Of a DNA stretch of 64,000 bases, positions 18,207 to 28,327 are shown piece after piece. How positions within the stretch are numbered: position 1 is the stretch's first letter; the number at the start of each line of letters is the position of its first letter. The stretch is from Enterococcus rivorum (lineage in GTDB: Bacteria > Bacillota > Bacilli > Lactobacillales > Enterococcaceae). The DNA lies in the NCBI RefSeq assembly GCF_001742285.1, contig NZ_MIEK01000010.1:1-64000 (forward strand). The letters are read 5' to 3'. The position numbers and the translations under genes are program-made. Below the pieces are notes generated by a model. That model saw nothing but the letters and a program-made list of their open reading frames with translations. It searched no databases and had not been told where the DNA came from.

Positions 18207-18243
18207 TTTTGGTCTTGGTAAGAACTTTAAAGGAGAGAGTCAC

Positions 18244-18696
18244 ATGACAAACGTAGATATTGTAGCGAAAATCACAGATGCTGAATGGGAAATTATGCGC
18301 GTGGTTTGGGCTCAAAAAGAAACAACGAGTAAAGAAGTGACCAACATTTTAAATAGTAAAACTGAGTGGAAAACCACGACAGTAAAAACACTTTTGAGTC
18401 GACTTGTTGATAAAAAAATGCTTGGAACGAAACCTTTAGGGAACAAGTTTATTTATTTTCCTATAGTAGAAGAAAGACAAAGTATTGACGCTTTATCAGA
18501 AGATATTTTAACTAAAATTTGTAGTCGAAAAGTTGGAACTTTTGTAGAAACGATTCTTTCAGAAAGCTTGTTAAGTTTTGAGGATATTGAAAAAATTGAA
18601 AAACTGCTGCAAGAAAAACGTAAGACTGCAGTTGAAAAAGTTCCTTGCAATTGTACTCCTGGTCAATGTCAGTGCCATTTACAAAAAGAACTATAA
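18244..18696 (+). CDS. copY: Copper-responsive repressor CopY
   Basis: The 150-residue protein is a BlaI/MecI-type winged helix repressor (ITDAEWEIMRVVWAQ, then TTVKTLLSRLVDKKML). It carries the CopY C-terminal metal motif CNCTPGQCQC, that is CxCxxxxCxC, at about residues 137-146. In the family, Zn-CopY binds cop boxes, and Cu(I) delivered by CopZ displaces zinc and releases it. GGAGAG precedes ATG 18244. It is the first gene of copY-copA-copZ and has a cop box just upstream, so it controls itself. Confidence 0.93.
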   Translation: MTNVDIVAKITDAEWEIMRVVWAQKETTSKEVTNILNSKTEWKTTTVKTLLSRLVDKKMLGTKPLGNKFIYFPIVEERQSIDALSEDILTKICSRKVGTFVETILSESLLSFEDIEKIEKLLQEKRKTAVEKVPCNCTPGQCQCHLQKEL

Positions 18697-18720
18697 AAAA
18701 CAAATAGGGGGATGAAGAAG

Positions 18721-21183
18721 ATGGAGACGAAAACGTTTAATATAGAAGGAATGAGCTGTGCGTCTTGTGCACAAACGGTTGAAAAAGCTACAGGAAAACT
18801 TCCTGGTGTAGCAAAATCAAGTGTAAACTTAGCAACTGAAAAACTGACGATAGAATTTGATGAGCAAAAATTGTCTGCTATAGAAATTAAGCAAGCTGTT
18901 TCAGATGCAGGCTTTCAAGCTTTAAGCAATACGATTCAAAGAACCTTTGACATAGAAGGTATGACATGTGCAACTTGTGCTCAAACGATAGAAAAAGCTG
19001 TAAATAAGATTGTTGGAGTGGAGCAAGCTTCGGTCAATTTAGCCACAGAAAAAATGATTGTTTCTTTTTATCCGACGATTATTAATCCTTCAACGATTAC
19101 TCAAGTCGTTGTTGATGCAGGGTATGGTGCAGTTGAAGAGATGGACACTGTTGATAGTGTCGATCGAGATCGTGAGAAAAAACAAAAGCATATTGCAAAT
19201 ATGTGGCAACGCTTTTGGGTATCGGCAGTCTTTACCGTTCCTCTACTCTATATTTCTATGGGGGAAATGATTGGACTTCCTCTGCCAAGTGCCTTGGCAC
19301 CAATGGAAAATGGAGCTACTTTTGCGATCACTCAATTATTACTAACACTTCCGGTACTTTATTTAGGTAGAAGCTTTTTCACTGTTGGCTTTAAGTCCCT
19401 ATTTAAAGGGCATCCTAACATGGATTCGTTAGTTGCTTTAGGTACAAGTGCAGCATTTCTTTATAGCTTATATGGTACAGTCATGATTTTTTCAGGAGAC
19501 ACTCATTTTGCCATGATGCTTTATTATGAATCGGCTGCTGTTATTTTAACCTTAATTACATTAGGAAAGTATTTTGAGGCAGTTTCTAAAGGGAAGACCT
19601 CAGAAGCCATCAAAAAATTAATGGGCTTAGCACCAAAGAATGCTCGTGTGCTAAGAAATAATGAAGAACTAGATATTCCGATTGATGCTGTTCAAGTAGA
19701 GGATATCATTATTGTAAAACCTGGTGAAAAAATACCTGTAGACGGAGTTGTTATTTCTGGGAACACCTCAATTGACGAATCAATGCTGACTGGAGAAAGT
19801 ATTCCTGTAGAGAAAAAAGCCGGAGATCAAGTGATTGGTGCCAGTATTAATAAAAACGGTCTTTTCCATTTTAAGGCAACAAAAGTTGGGAAGGATACAG
19901 CGCTATCTCAAATTATTAAACTTGTAGAAGATGCCCAAGGATCTAAAGCACCAATAGCTAAAATGGCGGATAAAATTTCTGGTGTGTTCGTCCCAATTGT
20001 TATCGGTTTGGCAGTCTTGTCTGGGTTAGCTTGGTACTTTTTAGGTCAGGAATCTTGGATTTTCGCTTTAACGATTACGATCTCAGTACTAGTAATTGCT
20101 TGTCCGTGTGCGCTAGGCTTGGCGACGCCAACAGCTATTATGGTAGGAACAGGTAAAGGGGCAGAAAATGGAGTTTTAATCAAAAGTGGTGATGCTCTTG
20201 AAACAACTCATAAGCTACAGACAATTGTATTTGATAAAACTGGAACAATCACTGAAGGGAAACCTAAAGTAACTGATATTGTCACAGTTTCAGGGATTTC
20301 TGAGGATGAACTTTTACGTTTAGCGGCTTCTGCTGAGAAAGGTTCTGAACATCCCTTGGGAGAAGCGATTGTGAATGGTGCAGAAGAAAAAGGCTTATTA
20401 CTAGCTAAAACGGATTCCTTTGAAGCGATTCCTGGACATGGAATTGAGGTTAGCATTGAGGAAAACACCTTTATACTAGGAAATCAAAAACTAATGACGG
20501 ATAAAAAAATTAGTTTGGGAGAGCTTAATACTCAATCGAATCAATTAGCAGAACAGGGCAAAACACCAATGTTTATTGCAAAAAATGGTGAAATTGCAGG
20601 AATTATTGCAGTTGCTGATACGATTAAAGAAAATAGTAAACAAGCAATAAAAAAACTGCAACAAATGGGAATTGAGGTTGCTATGATTACTGGTGATAAT
20701 CGACTTACAGCTGAAGCGATTGCTAAACAGGTAGGGATTGATCGTGTTTTAAGTGAAGTGTTACCAGAAGATAAAGCAGCAGAAGTTAAAAAATTACAGC
20801 AGGAAGGGAAAAAGATTGCGATGGTAGGCGATGGCATTAATGATGCTCCTGCATTAGCGCAAGCTGATATCGGAATCGCAATTGGTTCAGGTACGGATGT
20901 TGCTATGGAATCAGCGGATATTGTCTTAATGAGAAGTGACTTGATGGACGTACCAACAGCAGTAGAGTTAAGTAAAGCAACCATAAAAAATATTAAAGAA
21001 AATCTATTTTGGGCATTTGCCTACAATACCCTTGGAATTCCAGTGGCAATGGGCGTACTTCATTTGTTCGGAGGACCATTACTAAATCCAATGATAGCAG
21101 GAGCCGCGATGAGTTTTAGTTCTGTATCAGTGTTAATCAACGCATTGCGCTTAAAGAGGTTTAAACCATCTTCAATTAAATAA
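18721..21183 (+). CDS. copA: Copper-translocating P1B-type ATPase CopA
   Basis: The ATPase is about 820 residues. It has two N-terminal heavy-metal domains (MSCASC at residues 11-16 and MTCATC near 81-86), about eight membrane helices and a transmembrane CPC (ACPCALG near residue 461). It also has the phosphorylation motif DKTGT near 505, SEHPLG near 544 and the [10 protein letters not shown] hinge near 700. The pump moves Cu(I) across the cytoplasmic membrane. The run AGGGGG abuts ATG 18712 but lies 9 bases before ATG 18721, so 18721 is more likely. It sits between copY and copZ. No copB is present in this window. Confidence 0.92.
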   Translation: METKTFNIEGMSCASCAQTVEKATGKLPGVAKSSVNLATEKLTIEFDEQKLSAIEIKQAVSDAGFQALSNTIQRTFDIEGMTCATCAQTIEKAVNKIVGVEQASVNLATEKMIVSFYPTIINPSTITQVVVDAGYGAVEEMDTVDSVDRDREKKQKHIANMWQRFWVSAVFTVPLLYISMGEMIGLPLPSALAPMENGATFAITQLLLTLPVLYLGRSFFTVGFKSLFKGHPNMDSLVALGTSAAFLYSLYGTVMIFSGDTHFAMMLYYESAAVILTLITLGKYFEAVSKGKTSEAIKKLMGLAPKNARVLRNNEELDIPIDAVQVEDIIIVKPGEKIPVDGVVISGNTSIDESMLTGESIPVEKKAGDQVIGASINKNGLFHFKATKVGKDTALSQIIKLVEDAQGSKAPIAKMADKISGVFVPIVIGLAVLSGLAWYFLGQESWIFALTITISVLVIACPCALGLATPTAIMVGTGKGAENGVLIKSGDALETTHKLQTIVFDKTGTITEGKPKVTDIVTVSGISEDELLRLAASAEKGSEHPLGEAIVNGAEEKGLLLAKTDSFEAIPGHGIEVSIEENTFILGNQKLMTDKKISLGELNTQSNQLAEQGKTPMFIAKNGEIAGIIAVADTIKENSKQAIKKLQQMGIEVAMITGDNRLTAEAIAKQVGIDRVLSEVLPEDKAAEVKKLQQEGKKIAMVGDGINDAPALAQADIGIAIGSGTDVAMESADIVLMRSDLMDVPTAVELSKATIKNIKENLFWAFAYNTLGIPVAMGVLHLFGGPLLNPMIAGAAMSFSSVSVLINALRLKRFKPSSIK

Positions 21184-21223
21184 CGATAGGTGGAAAAAAT
21201 AAATAGAAAAGGGATGAAAAAAA

Positions 21224-21427
21224 ATGGAAAAAGCAGTTTCAATAGAAGGAATGAAATGTGATGGTTGTGTAAACATTGTCAAAGAAAAATTCGAAGTGAT
21301 AAAAGGGATCACGTCTGTAATAATCGATTTGGAAAAAAAAGCAGCTACAATCAAAAGTGAAGAAGAGCTATCAATTGACCTTTTAAAAGAAGCGTTAGCA
21401 GACACTAAATTTATAGTTAGTGACTAA
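21224..21427 (+). CDS. copZ: Copper chaperone CopZ
   Basis: This single 67-residue heavy-metal-associated domain has the Cu(I)-binding motif MKCDGC at about residues 11-16, with a beta-alpha-beta-beta-alpha-beta pattern. CopZ hands Cu(I) to CopY and to the ATPase. It lies 40 bases after copA and would share its transcript. Its binding motif, CDGC, has an acidic residue between the cysteines, unlike CASC and CATC of the ATPase domains. The length is normal for the family. Confidence 0.9.
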   Translation: MEKAVSIEGMKCDGCVNIVKEKFEVIKGITSVIIDLEKKAATIKSEEELSIDLLKEALADTKFIVSD

Positions 21428-21615
21428 AAAACTATGCCAAGCCACATATAAAAATAAATACCTTTAGTGTTTTTGCATAAATTACATCAGATTATTCTGA
21501 TCTTTCAATAAAAAAAGAGAGACTAGGCTATTAAAATTGAGGGATACTTTAAGCTGTCTGCTCTTTGATTTTGAGCCTTACCTAATTATAATTTTGTGAA
21601 TATACTAGATTTTAA

Positions 21616-21660
21616 TAAAAAAAGATTCTGCCATTTTAACTTCGTGGTAGAATCTTTTTT
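21616..21660. terminator. Bidirectional terminator downstream of the cop operon
   Basis: GATTCTGCCA at 21624-21633 pairs with TGGTAGAATC at 21645-21654. An A run precedes and a T run follows, so it can work on both strands, between copZ and the convergent gene ending at 21896. The rest of the 470-base gap (21428-21895) is AT-rich and I see no gene in it. Confidence 0.85.
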
Positions 21661-21895
21661 ATGGAAAAAAATCAATTAATATCTACTGAATAGACCACAA
21701 ACCGTGCACGTTTAGTTCGTTTTAAGTATTTTTCAATTTATATAATTATACAGATTCTTTTTATTTTCTTATCCGTTAACTGAGCTTGCCGCTCTGTTTC
21801 TTTGCTAGCTGATTTTAAGTAGGAGTCATTTTTTATCATTTAGTACTTATTCAGTAGGCATTAATTCAATCAGATTACTTACTAATAAAATAACA

Positions 21896-22708
21896 CTACT
21901 CTATTTTTCGATAATGATCTAAAGTCATTGCTGAAATATTTTGCATGTGAGAATGAATGTCTTTTAATAGTAATTGTGAGATTTCTGCTAAGCGCTCATA
22001 TTCTTCTGTGGATAGAGTGTGCTCCTTTTGCTTTTGGATTAAGCCTTGTTTTGTTTGTAAAACATAGGGATTATCGCTGAATAACAGGCTAATTTCAATT
22101 GCTTTATAAATACCATGAAGTTCTTTAAAAATATCTAACGGAATGAATTTTAGATAAATTGCATAAAAATCAGTAATCTCACTGCGCATGTAGTTTCCAA
22201 TTTCAGTAGAGAGTTCTAATACGGATAAATAAGGTGTTTCTTCTCCAAAGGTCTGTAGCTGATATTTTTTGATTGGGGGGCGGAGATGTTCGTTCAATAG
22301 AGTATTTTCCCAAAAGCTTGGAGAAAGAATGGTCTCTCGGTCTTCATAAAGTCTTTGAAACGCTTCATCCACATCAGAGTAAGGTGTCGTATAAAAATTT
22401 TCTAATAGACAATACTTGATTGTCCAAATAAGCTGTAGCTGATCTTCTTTAGCAATTGAAAAATAATCAGTATCTTCTCTTATTTCCTCCATTTCTTCTT
22501 CACGTTTACGTAAAAAATTTTCCAGAAAAAAAACTGTTGCATAAACCTCTACTGGTGCAAAAGCCATACCAGAAAATAAATTTAAGACAATTTCTCTAGA
22601 AGATTCTCCCAGCATTAAGAGAACAAAGTTAGAGAAGGCAAAGAGGAGCAGTAAAAATAAGATGAAGATAAAATGTTGTTTGTCTTTTTTCAAAAAAATC
22701 AACTCCAA
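21896..22708 (-). CDS. Hypothetical membrane protein with cytoplasmic helical domain
   Basis: I do not recognise a family. The 270-residue protein has two membrane segments (about residues 12-32 and 40-62), then a highly charged stretch (FLRKREEEMEEIREDTD) and about 190 residues of mostly helical soluble domain. It has no signal peptide, metal motif or nucleotide-binding loop. The pattern of a short membrane anchor with a large cytoplasmic helical part recalls membrane-tethered sensing or scaffold proteins, but that is a guess. It is monocistronic, convergent with the cop operon and divergent from the peptide transporter. Confidence 0.6.
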   Translation of the reverse strand: MELIFLKKDKQHFIFILFLLLLFAFSNFVLLMLGESSREIVLNLFSGMAFAPVEVYATVFFLENFLRKREEEMEEIREDTDYFSIAKEDQLQLIWTIKYCLLENFYTTPYSDVDEAFQRLYEDRETILSPSFWENTLLNEHLRPPIKKYQLQTFGEETPYLSVLELSTEIGNYMRSEITDFYAIYLKFIPLDIFKELHGIYKAIEISLLFSDNPYVLQTKQGLIQKQKEHTLSTEEYERLAEISQLLLKDIHSHMQNISAMTLDHYRKIE

Positions 22709-22875
22709 TCATATAGAATCAAACCAATGTTATTAAATTAAGTGTAACATGATTTTCAAATTCATTTAATTAAAAAGGAAAAGCTTCTTTGAGGGATGAA
22801 AATTGTTTTTTTGATTAAATTTTTCTAATAAACAAGATAAATGGAAGCTTTCTCTTGAATTACATTAAAAAACGG

Positions 22876-22904
22876 TTGAAGTTTGATGAAAATTTTGATA
22901 AAAT
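22876..22904 (+). promoter_or_regulatory. Promoter of the peptide transport island
   Basis: TTGAAG, a 17-base spacer and TAAAAT lie 59 bases before the binding-protein gene. Confidence 0.6.
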
Positions 22905-22962
22905 CCATTCAAGGTTCTAGTTTTGAAAAAATATTTCTTATTATGAAAAGGGAGGATTCAAG

Positions 22963-24549
22963 ATGAAAAAGTTAGGCTACAAATTGGTATTACTGGCTAG
23001 TCTGTTTGCGTTATTAACAGCTTGCGGATCAAGCTCAGGGAAGAAATCAACCGACAGTTCCAATAAAGAGGCTTCAGGTGGAGAATTAAAAATTGCCTTA
23101 TCATCAAGTATTGCTAGTTTAGATCCAATCTCTTATACAGCGTTGTATGAATCAAATGTTATGAGAAGTATCCTTGACACATTGGTTACCTATGATAAAG
23201 AATTGAAAGAAATAGTTCCTTCTTTAGCAGAGAAATGGGAAATTTCTGATGACTTGAAAACGTACACCTTTAAGTTAAAAGAAGATGTTTATTTCCAAAA
23301 AGGAAAATATCAAGAGGGGCGTAAGCTAACGGCTGAGGATGTAAAATATTCTCTAGAACGCTCGTTGAATGATTCGGCAATGAATCGCTTAAGAAATGTG
23401 AAAGAAATCACAGTAGTGAATGACAATGAGTTGAAGATTGAGTTGGAAACGCCATATGCAGCTTTCCTAGCAATGTTAACAGATATGGGAAATGCGGTTA
23501 TTCCGAAAGAAGAAGTGGAAGGATGGGGCGACAAATTCGGACAACATCCAGTAGGAACAGGTCCATTTACTTTCAAAGAATGGGTTGCAGATGACTTTGT
23601 TAAGCTAGAAAGAAACGATAAATACTGGCAAGAAAAAGCCAAACTCGACTCAGTGAAATATACGTTTATTACAGATAAAAATATGATGGGAAATGCTCTT
23701 CAATCAGGGGATATTGATATTGCAACGGATATTAGTGGTCAAAACGTTGAATTGATTGAAAAAAATAAAGATTTAAGTCTGGAAAAAACAGACGGCCTAT
23801 CGATTGGTTATCTATCTTTTAATGTAAAAGAAGGTCCAACGAAAGAATTTAAAGTTCGACAAGCGATGAGCTTAGCGCTAGATAAAGAAGAGTTAACTAA
23901 AGGTATTTATAAATATGATGAAGCAAAACCTGCATATTTACCATTACCACGTACTTCTTGGGGATATAGTGAAAAAGTAGCAGACGAAGTAAAAGAAGCG
24001 AATAAACAAGATATTGATAAAGCCAAAAAATTGCTAGAAGAAGCTGGTTATAAAGATGGTTTTGCTATTGAATTGTATACTTCAGAAGCAAGAGTTCCTG
24101 TAGCAACAATTGTTCAAGCGCAAATGGAGAAAATTGGTGTGAAAATTGACATCAAGGCAGTAGAATGGGGCACATTTAGTGAGACTGTTTCTAGTGGAAA
24201 AGCACCTTTGTATATTATGGGATGGAGTTGGTATCCAGACCCAGACTTCTTCTTATACCAAATGTTTGATACGAAACAAATTGGGGCTTTAGGAAACGGT
24301 GGCGGCTACAGCAATCCTGAAGTGGATAAATTATTGTTAGAAGCGACAAGCACAACAACAGATCAAGAAAAACGGGCAGAAATTTATGAGAAAGCCTTAA
24401 AATTAATTACAGATGATGTGCCGCATTTAGATCTATATGACCAAGATATTATTGTGGGATTAAGTAATAAAGTCCAAGGATATCATGTTCGTGCAGATGG
24501 AACAATTGTTTTAGTAAGTGGCGATACAAATGTAAGTTTATCAGAATAA
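22963..24549 (+). CDS. Peptide ABC transporter substrate-binding lipoprotein (family 5)
   Basis: The 528-residue protein starts with a lipoprotein signal peptide (LLTAC lipobox, lipidated Cys at residue 21). The rest is a complete SBP family 5 domain: LDPISYTALYES, then LAEKWEISDDLKTYTFKLK, and HPVGTGPFTFKEW near residue 190. It would capture di- or oligopeptides outside the membrane and pass them to the two permeases encoded next. GGGAGG precedes ATG 22963. A stem-loop after the stop likely lets only part of the transcripts continue, which would keep this subunit more abundant than the others. Ligand class cannot be read from sequence. Confidence 0.9.
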   Translation: MKKLGYKLVLLASLFALLTACGSSSGKKSTDSSNKEASGGELKIALSSSIASLDPISYTALYESNVMRSILDTLVTYDKELKEIVPSLAEKWEISDDLKTYTFKLKEDVYFQKGKYQEGRKLTAEDVKYSLERSLNDSAMNRLRNVKEITVVNDNELKIELETPYAAFLAMLTDMGNAVIPKEEVEGWGDKFGQHPVGTGPFTFKEWVADDFVKLERNDKYWQEKAKLDSVKYTFITDKNMMGNALQSGDIDIATDISGQNVELIEKNKDLSLEKTDGLSIGYLSFNVKEGPTKEFKVRQAMSLALDKEELTKGIYKYDEAKPAYLPLPRTSWGYSEKVADEVKEANKQDIDKAKKLLEEAGYKDGFAIELYTSEARVPVATIVQAQMEKIGVKIDIKAVEWGTFSETVSSGKAPLYIMGWSWYPDPDFFLYQMFDTKQIGALGNGGGYSNPEVDKLLLEATSTTTDQEKRAEIYEKALKLITDDVPHLDLYDQDIIVGLSNKVQGYHVRADGTIVLVSGDTNVSLSE

Positions 24550-24581
24550 AAACAGAACAGTAGTAGTTATATATCGGAAGC

Positions 24582-24617
24582 GGGCTGAGATGAAACGAGA
24601 GAGGTTTCGCTCAGCCC
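24582..24617 (+). terminator. Intercistronic hairpin, probable partial terminator
   Basis: GGGCTGAG pairs with CTCAGCCC and further pairs extend the stem inward. There is no clean T run, so partial termination or 3'-end protection of the binding-protein message is more likely than full termination. Confidence 0.6.
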
Positions 24618-24644
24618 TTATCTTTAATAAAGAGGTGAATAATT

Positions 24645-25601
24645 TTGTTAAAATACACAGCAAAACGATTGGTTGACTTGATTCCTACTTTGTTTTTAGT
24701 AACGGTTATTGTCTTTTTAGTTACCCGAATGATTCCAGGAGATCCAGCCAGTACGATGCTAGGACCACAAGCAAGTGTCGAAGAAATAAATAAGCTAAGA
24801 GAACAGCTAGGGTTGAATGAGCCAAAATTACAACAATTCATTCAATATTTACAAGACTTACTACATTTTGATTTAGGTTATTCCTTAGCTTACAAAAGAC
24901 CCGTAGTAGAACTTATTATGGAAAGGTTTCCTAATACCATTATTTTAACGTTGTTTTCACTAGTTGTATCATTAGTGGTTGGAATGTCAGCAGGAATTAT
25001 TTCAGCAGTAAAAAAAGGAACTTTTTTGGATTATTCATTTACATTCATTTCGCTAGTTGGTGTATCTGTTCCAGTCTTCTGGTTAGGAATTATGCTGGTG
25101 CTATTGTTCAGTGTCAATTTAGGCTGGTTTCCTTCGACAGGAATCGGAAATATTGATGACGGACTTTGGGCGTATATGAAACACCTGATTCTTCCAGGAA
25201 TTACTTTAGCTACGATCCCGATGGCGACCTTCTCGAGAATTACACGTTCCAGTATGTTAGATGTCTTGGAACAAAACTATATTAAAACAGCTAAAGCGAA
25301 AGGTGTTAGTTCCTTCATTGTGATTACAAAACATGCGTTGAAAAATGCGATGACTCCAATTTTAACGGTAATGGGCATGCAAGTATCATCAATGCTTGGA
25401 GGCGCGGTTTTGACAGAGACGATTTATAGCTGGCCGGGAATGGGACGTTTAATTGTGGATGCCATCAATAAAAGAGATTTCGTGGTGGTTCAGGGAACCG
25501 TTCTATTTTTAGCTGTTTTGTTTGTATTAATTAATTTAGGTGTAGATTTACTGTATAAAGTAGTCAACCCAAAAGTTACCTTAGGAAAGGCGGTCAAATA
25601 A
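24645..25601 (+). CDS. Peptide ABC transporter permease (OppB/DppB type)
   Basis: The 318-residue protein has six membrane segments, the N-terminal PGDPASTMLGPQAS motif of OppB-type permeases and the binding-protein-dependent transport loop near residue 215. AGAGGTGA lies before a TTG start at 24645; the residues from there (LKYTAKRLVDLIP) match the usual family N-terminus. It forms the membrane channel with the next gene. The two are nearly contiguous (gap of one base). Confidence 0.88.
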   Translation: MLKYTAKRLVDLIPTLFLVTVIVFLVTRMIPGDPASTMLGPQASVEEINKLREQLGLNEPKLQQFIQYLQDLLHFDLGYSLAYKRPVVELIMERFPNTIILTLFSLVVSLVVGMSAGIISAVKKGTFLDYSFTFISLVGVSVPVFWLGIMLVLLFSVNLGWFPSTGIGNIDDGLWAYMKHLILPGITLATIPMATFSRITRSSMLDVLEQNYIKTAKAKGVSSFIVITKHALKNAMTPILTVMGMQVSSMLGGAVLTETIYSWPGMGRLIVDAINKRDFVVVQGTVLFLAVLFVLINLGVDLLYKVVNPKVTLGKAVK

Positions 25602-25602
25602 T

Positions 25603-26466
25603 ATGGAAGTAACCGCAAAAACACCTAGTTTAAGCAAGGTATTTCTAAAAAAATTATTTCGAAACAAACTCGCTACAGTGGGATTAGTTTTAGTTAGTAT
25701 CATGGTTTTGTTAGCTATATTGGCTCCAGTCTTAGCCCAGTACAAACCAAACGAAATGGCAATGAATTCAACCTTGTTGAAGCCGGGACAAGAAGGACAT
25801 CTCTTAGGAACGGATAACTATGGTCGAGACTTGTTTAGTCGAATTGTCTACGGTGCAAGAATTTCACTAATTGTAGGAATTGGGGCAGTCGCTGTCGGGG
25901 CAGCTATTGGTATTTTCTTAGGCTTGATTGCTGGTTATTTTGGTGGCTTGTTGGATTCTGTTATTATGCGTTTCATGGATGCTTTGGCAGCTTTTCCTTT
26001 CATTTTATTGGCAATTACGTTGATGACCGTTTTAGGAACTGGGTTGGTAAATGTAATTATCGCTGTAGGAATCGGTAATATTCCCGGTTTCGCTAGAATG
26101 ATTCGAGGGCAAGTATTAGGTGTCAAAGAAGAATTGTTTATTGAAGTGACGGAATCGCTGGGTGCTAGTAAATGGCGAATCTTATTTAGACATGTGTTAC
26201 CTAATTGTTTAACGCCAATTATTGTTTATGCAACCATGAGTGTTGCAGGGGCGATTATTTCAGAAGCAGCATTAAGCTTTTTAGGATTAGGTATTCAACC
26301 ACCAACTGCTTCATGGGGCAATATTCTAAAAGAAGGAAAAGACTTTCTTGTGATTGCGCCGCATATTGCCGTGTTCTCAGGATTAGCAATCTTACTCTCT
26401 GTTTTAGGGTTGAATCTCTTTGGTGATGGCTTAAGAGATGCGTTAGATCCAAAAACGAAAATTTAG
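25603..26466 (+). CDS. Peptide ABC transporter permease (OppC/DppC type)
   Basis: The 287-residue protein has the OppC-type N-terminal anchor, the HLLGTDNYGRDLFSRIVYGARISL motif at about residues 65-90 and the EAA loop near residue 180-200 (EVTESLGASKWRILFRHVLPN). The last segment ends in GDGLRDALDPKTK, as in the family. It pairs with the preceding permease and docks on the two ATPases that follow. Confidence 0.9.
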   Translation: MEVTAKTPSLSKVFLKKLFRNKLATVGLVLVSIMVLLAILAPVLAQYKPNEMAMNSTLLKPGQEGHLLGTDNYGRDLFSRIVYGARISLIVGIGAVAVGAAIGIFLGLIAGYFGGLLDSVIMRFMDALAAFPFILLAITLMTVLGTGLVNVIIAVGIGNIPGFARMIRGQVLGVKEELFIEVTESLGASKWRILFRHVLPNCLTPIIVYATMSVAGAIISEAALSFLGLGIQPPTASWGNILKEGKDFLVIAPHIAVFSGLAILLSVLGLNLFGDGLRDALDPKTKI

Positions 26467-26482
26467 TCCAAGGAGGAAAAAA

Positions 26483-27496
26483 ATGAGTGAAAAGAATCAA
26501 CCACTGCTTTCTGTAGAGCATCTATCTGTTGAATTTATCAGTGATAAGAAGAAATTGCGTTCTGTTGATGATGTTAGCTTTTCTATAAAAAGAGGCGAGA
26601 CACTGGGAATTGTTGGGGAATCCGGATCAGGAAAAAGCGTGACTGTTACCTCCATTTTAAAACTATTGCCTGGAAATGCACAAATTCCAGAAGGACAAAT
26701 CGTTTATAAAGATCAAGCGATACTTCCGTTATCTGAAAAAGCAATGCGGAAGATTCGAGGAAATGAGATTTCTATGATTTTCCAAGATCCAATGACAAGT
26801 TTAAATCCTGTGTTTACTGTAGAGAACCAACTAGTCGAAGCGATTCGACTACACCAAGCGGTATCTAAAAAAGAAGCGCGCCAAGAAGCGATTAAATTAT
26901 TAGGATTAGTAGGCATTAAGGAACCTGAAAAGCGGATCAAACTGTATCCTCACGAGTTCTCAGGAGGAATGCGTCAACGGGTCATGATAGCAATGGCAAT
27001 CTCGTCGACTCCTTCGCTAATCATTGCAGATGAGCCAACGACTGCATTAGACGTTACCGTTCAAAAACAAATCATTGATTTATTAAAAGATTTGCAAGAA
27101 AGAATGGATACAAGCATTATTTTTATAACTCATGATTTAGAAGTTGTGGCAGATATTGCGGACAAAATTATGATTATGTATGCTGGACAAGTAGTAGAAA
27201 GTGGGCCATCAACTGTTATTTTTAACAATCCACTCCATCCCTATACGAGATTGTTAATCAATGCGATTCCTAAAGCCAATAAGCAAGCGGGACGTCTACC
27301 GACAATTGAAGGGAATGTTCCTAATTTATCTGATATTCCTAAAGATGCTTGTCGTTTTGCGGATCGAATTCCTTGGATTCCAGCCAGTGCTCATGAAAAA
27401 AGTCCACAGTTGAGAGAAGTAGAACCAGAGCATTTTGTCCGTTGTAGCTGTTACCAGCATTTTGAATTTAAGGAAAAGGTTGATTTTAAGGATTAA
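26483..27496 (+). CDS. Peptide ABC transporter ATPase (OppD/DppD type)
   Basis: The 337-residue ATPase has Walker A GESGSGKS near residue 49, the ABC signature SGGMRQR near 161 and Walker B LIIADEPTTALD near 180. A switch His (THDLE) follows. The C-terminal oligopeptide_C extension with RFADRIPW and a late cysteine pair is the type that carries an Fe-S or metal site in OppD homologues. AAGGAGG precedes ATG 26483. It would form a heterodimer with the next ATPase. Confidence 0.9.
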   Translation: MSEKNQPLLSVEHLSVEFISDKKKLRSVDDVSFSIKRGETLGIVGESGSGKSVTVTSILKLLPGNAQIPEGQIVYKDQAILPLSEKAMRKIRGNEISMIFQDPMTSLNPVFTVENQLVEAIRLHQAVSKKEARQEAIKLLGLVGIKEPEKRIKLYPHEFSGGMRQRVMIAMAISSTPSLIIADEPTTALDVTVQKQIIDLLKDLQERMDTSIIFITHDLEVVADIADKIMIMYAGQVVESGPSTVIFNNPLHPYTRLLINAIPKANKQAGRLPTIEGNVPNLSDIPKDACRFADRIPWIPASAHEKSPQLREVEPEHFVRCSCYQHFEFKEKVDFKD

Positions 27497-27510
27497 GGAG
27501 GGAAGTTGAG

Positions 27511-28326
27511 ATGGAAGAAACAATCTTGTTGGAAACGAAAGAATTGAAAAAAGAATATACTCTGAAAGCGAAAACACTCTTCAATAAAGAACCCGAAGTA
27601 CTAGCTGCTGTAAATGGCGTTTCACTACAGGTAAACACAGGAGAAACATTAGGGATTGTCGGCGAATCAGGCTGTGGAAAGTCGACTTTTGCTCGCTTAA
27701 TCACACGTTTGATTACACCGACTTCTGGAAAAGTTATTTTTCAAGGGAAAGAATTAACCACTATTAAAAGTGAAGAAATTAGAGAAGTTCGTAAAGACAT
27801 TCAGATGATTTTTCAAGATCCGTATGCCTCGTTAGATCCAAGAAAAAGAGTTTTACAATTATTAGTGGAGCCATTAGAAATCCACAATGTTGGAACGAAA
27901 GCAGAACGAAAAGAAATGGCTTTAGACATGCTAGAAAAAGTTGGGCTTCAAAAAGGTTATGCTAATCGCTTTCCTCATGAATTTTCTGGGGGACAATGCC
28001 AGCGAATCAACATTGCTAGAGCATTGATGCTAAAACCAAAATTAATTATTTGTGATGAACCTGTATCTGCTTTAGATGTTTCTATTCAAGCCCAAGTTTT
28101 GAATTTACTATTAGATTTACAAGAACAGTTTAACTTAACGTATGTATTTATTTCACATGATTTGAACGTTGTCCGCTATTTTTGCGATCGAATTGCTGTC
28201 ATGTACATGGGGCAAGTGGTGGAGTATGCTGATGCCGAAACAGTTTACAATCAACCACAACATGAGTATACGAAAAAACTATTAGGCGCGATTCCAACTA
28301 GAATTGAAAAAGCAGAGGAGGAATAA
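27511..28326 (+). CDS. Peptide ABC transporter ATPase (OppF/DppF type)
   Basis: The 271-residue ATPase has Walker A GESGCGKS near residue 50, signature SGGQCQR and Walker B LIICDEPVSALD near residue 175. The FNKEPEVLAAVNGVSL insertion is typical of OppF. The C-terminus is short, ending about 15 residues after PTR. The stop overlaps an in-frame ATG of the following gene's longest frame, but the real start of the next gene is two bases after this stop. Confidence 0.88.
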   Translation: MEETILLETKELKKEYTLKAKTLFNKEPEVLAAVNGVSLQVNTGETLGIVGESGCGKSTFARLITRLITPTSGKVIFQGKELTTIKSEEIREVRKDIQMIFQDPYASLDPRKRVLQLLVEPLEIHNVGTKAERKEMALDMLEKVGLQKGYANRFPHEFSGGQCQRINIARALMLKPKLIICDEPVSALDVSIQAQVLNLLLDLQEQFNLTYVFISHDLNVVRYFCDRIAVMYMGQVVEYADAETVYNQPQHEYTKKLLGAIPTRIEKAEEE

Positions 28327-28327
28327 C

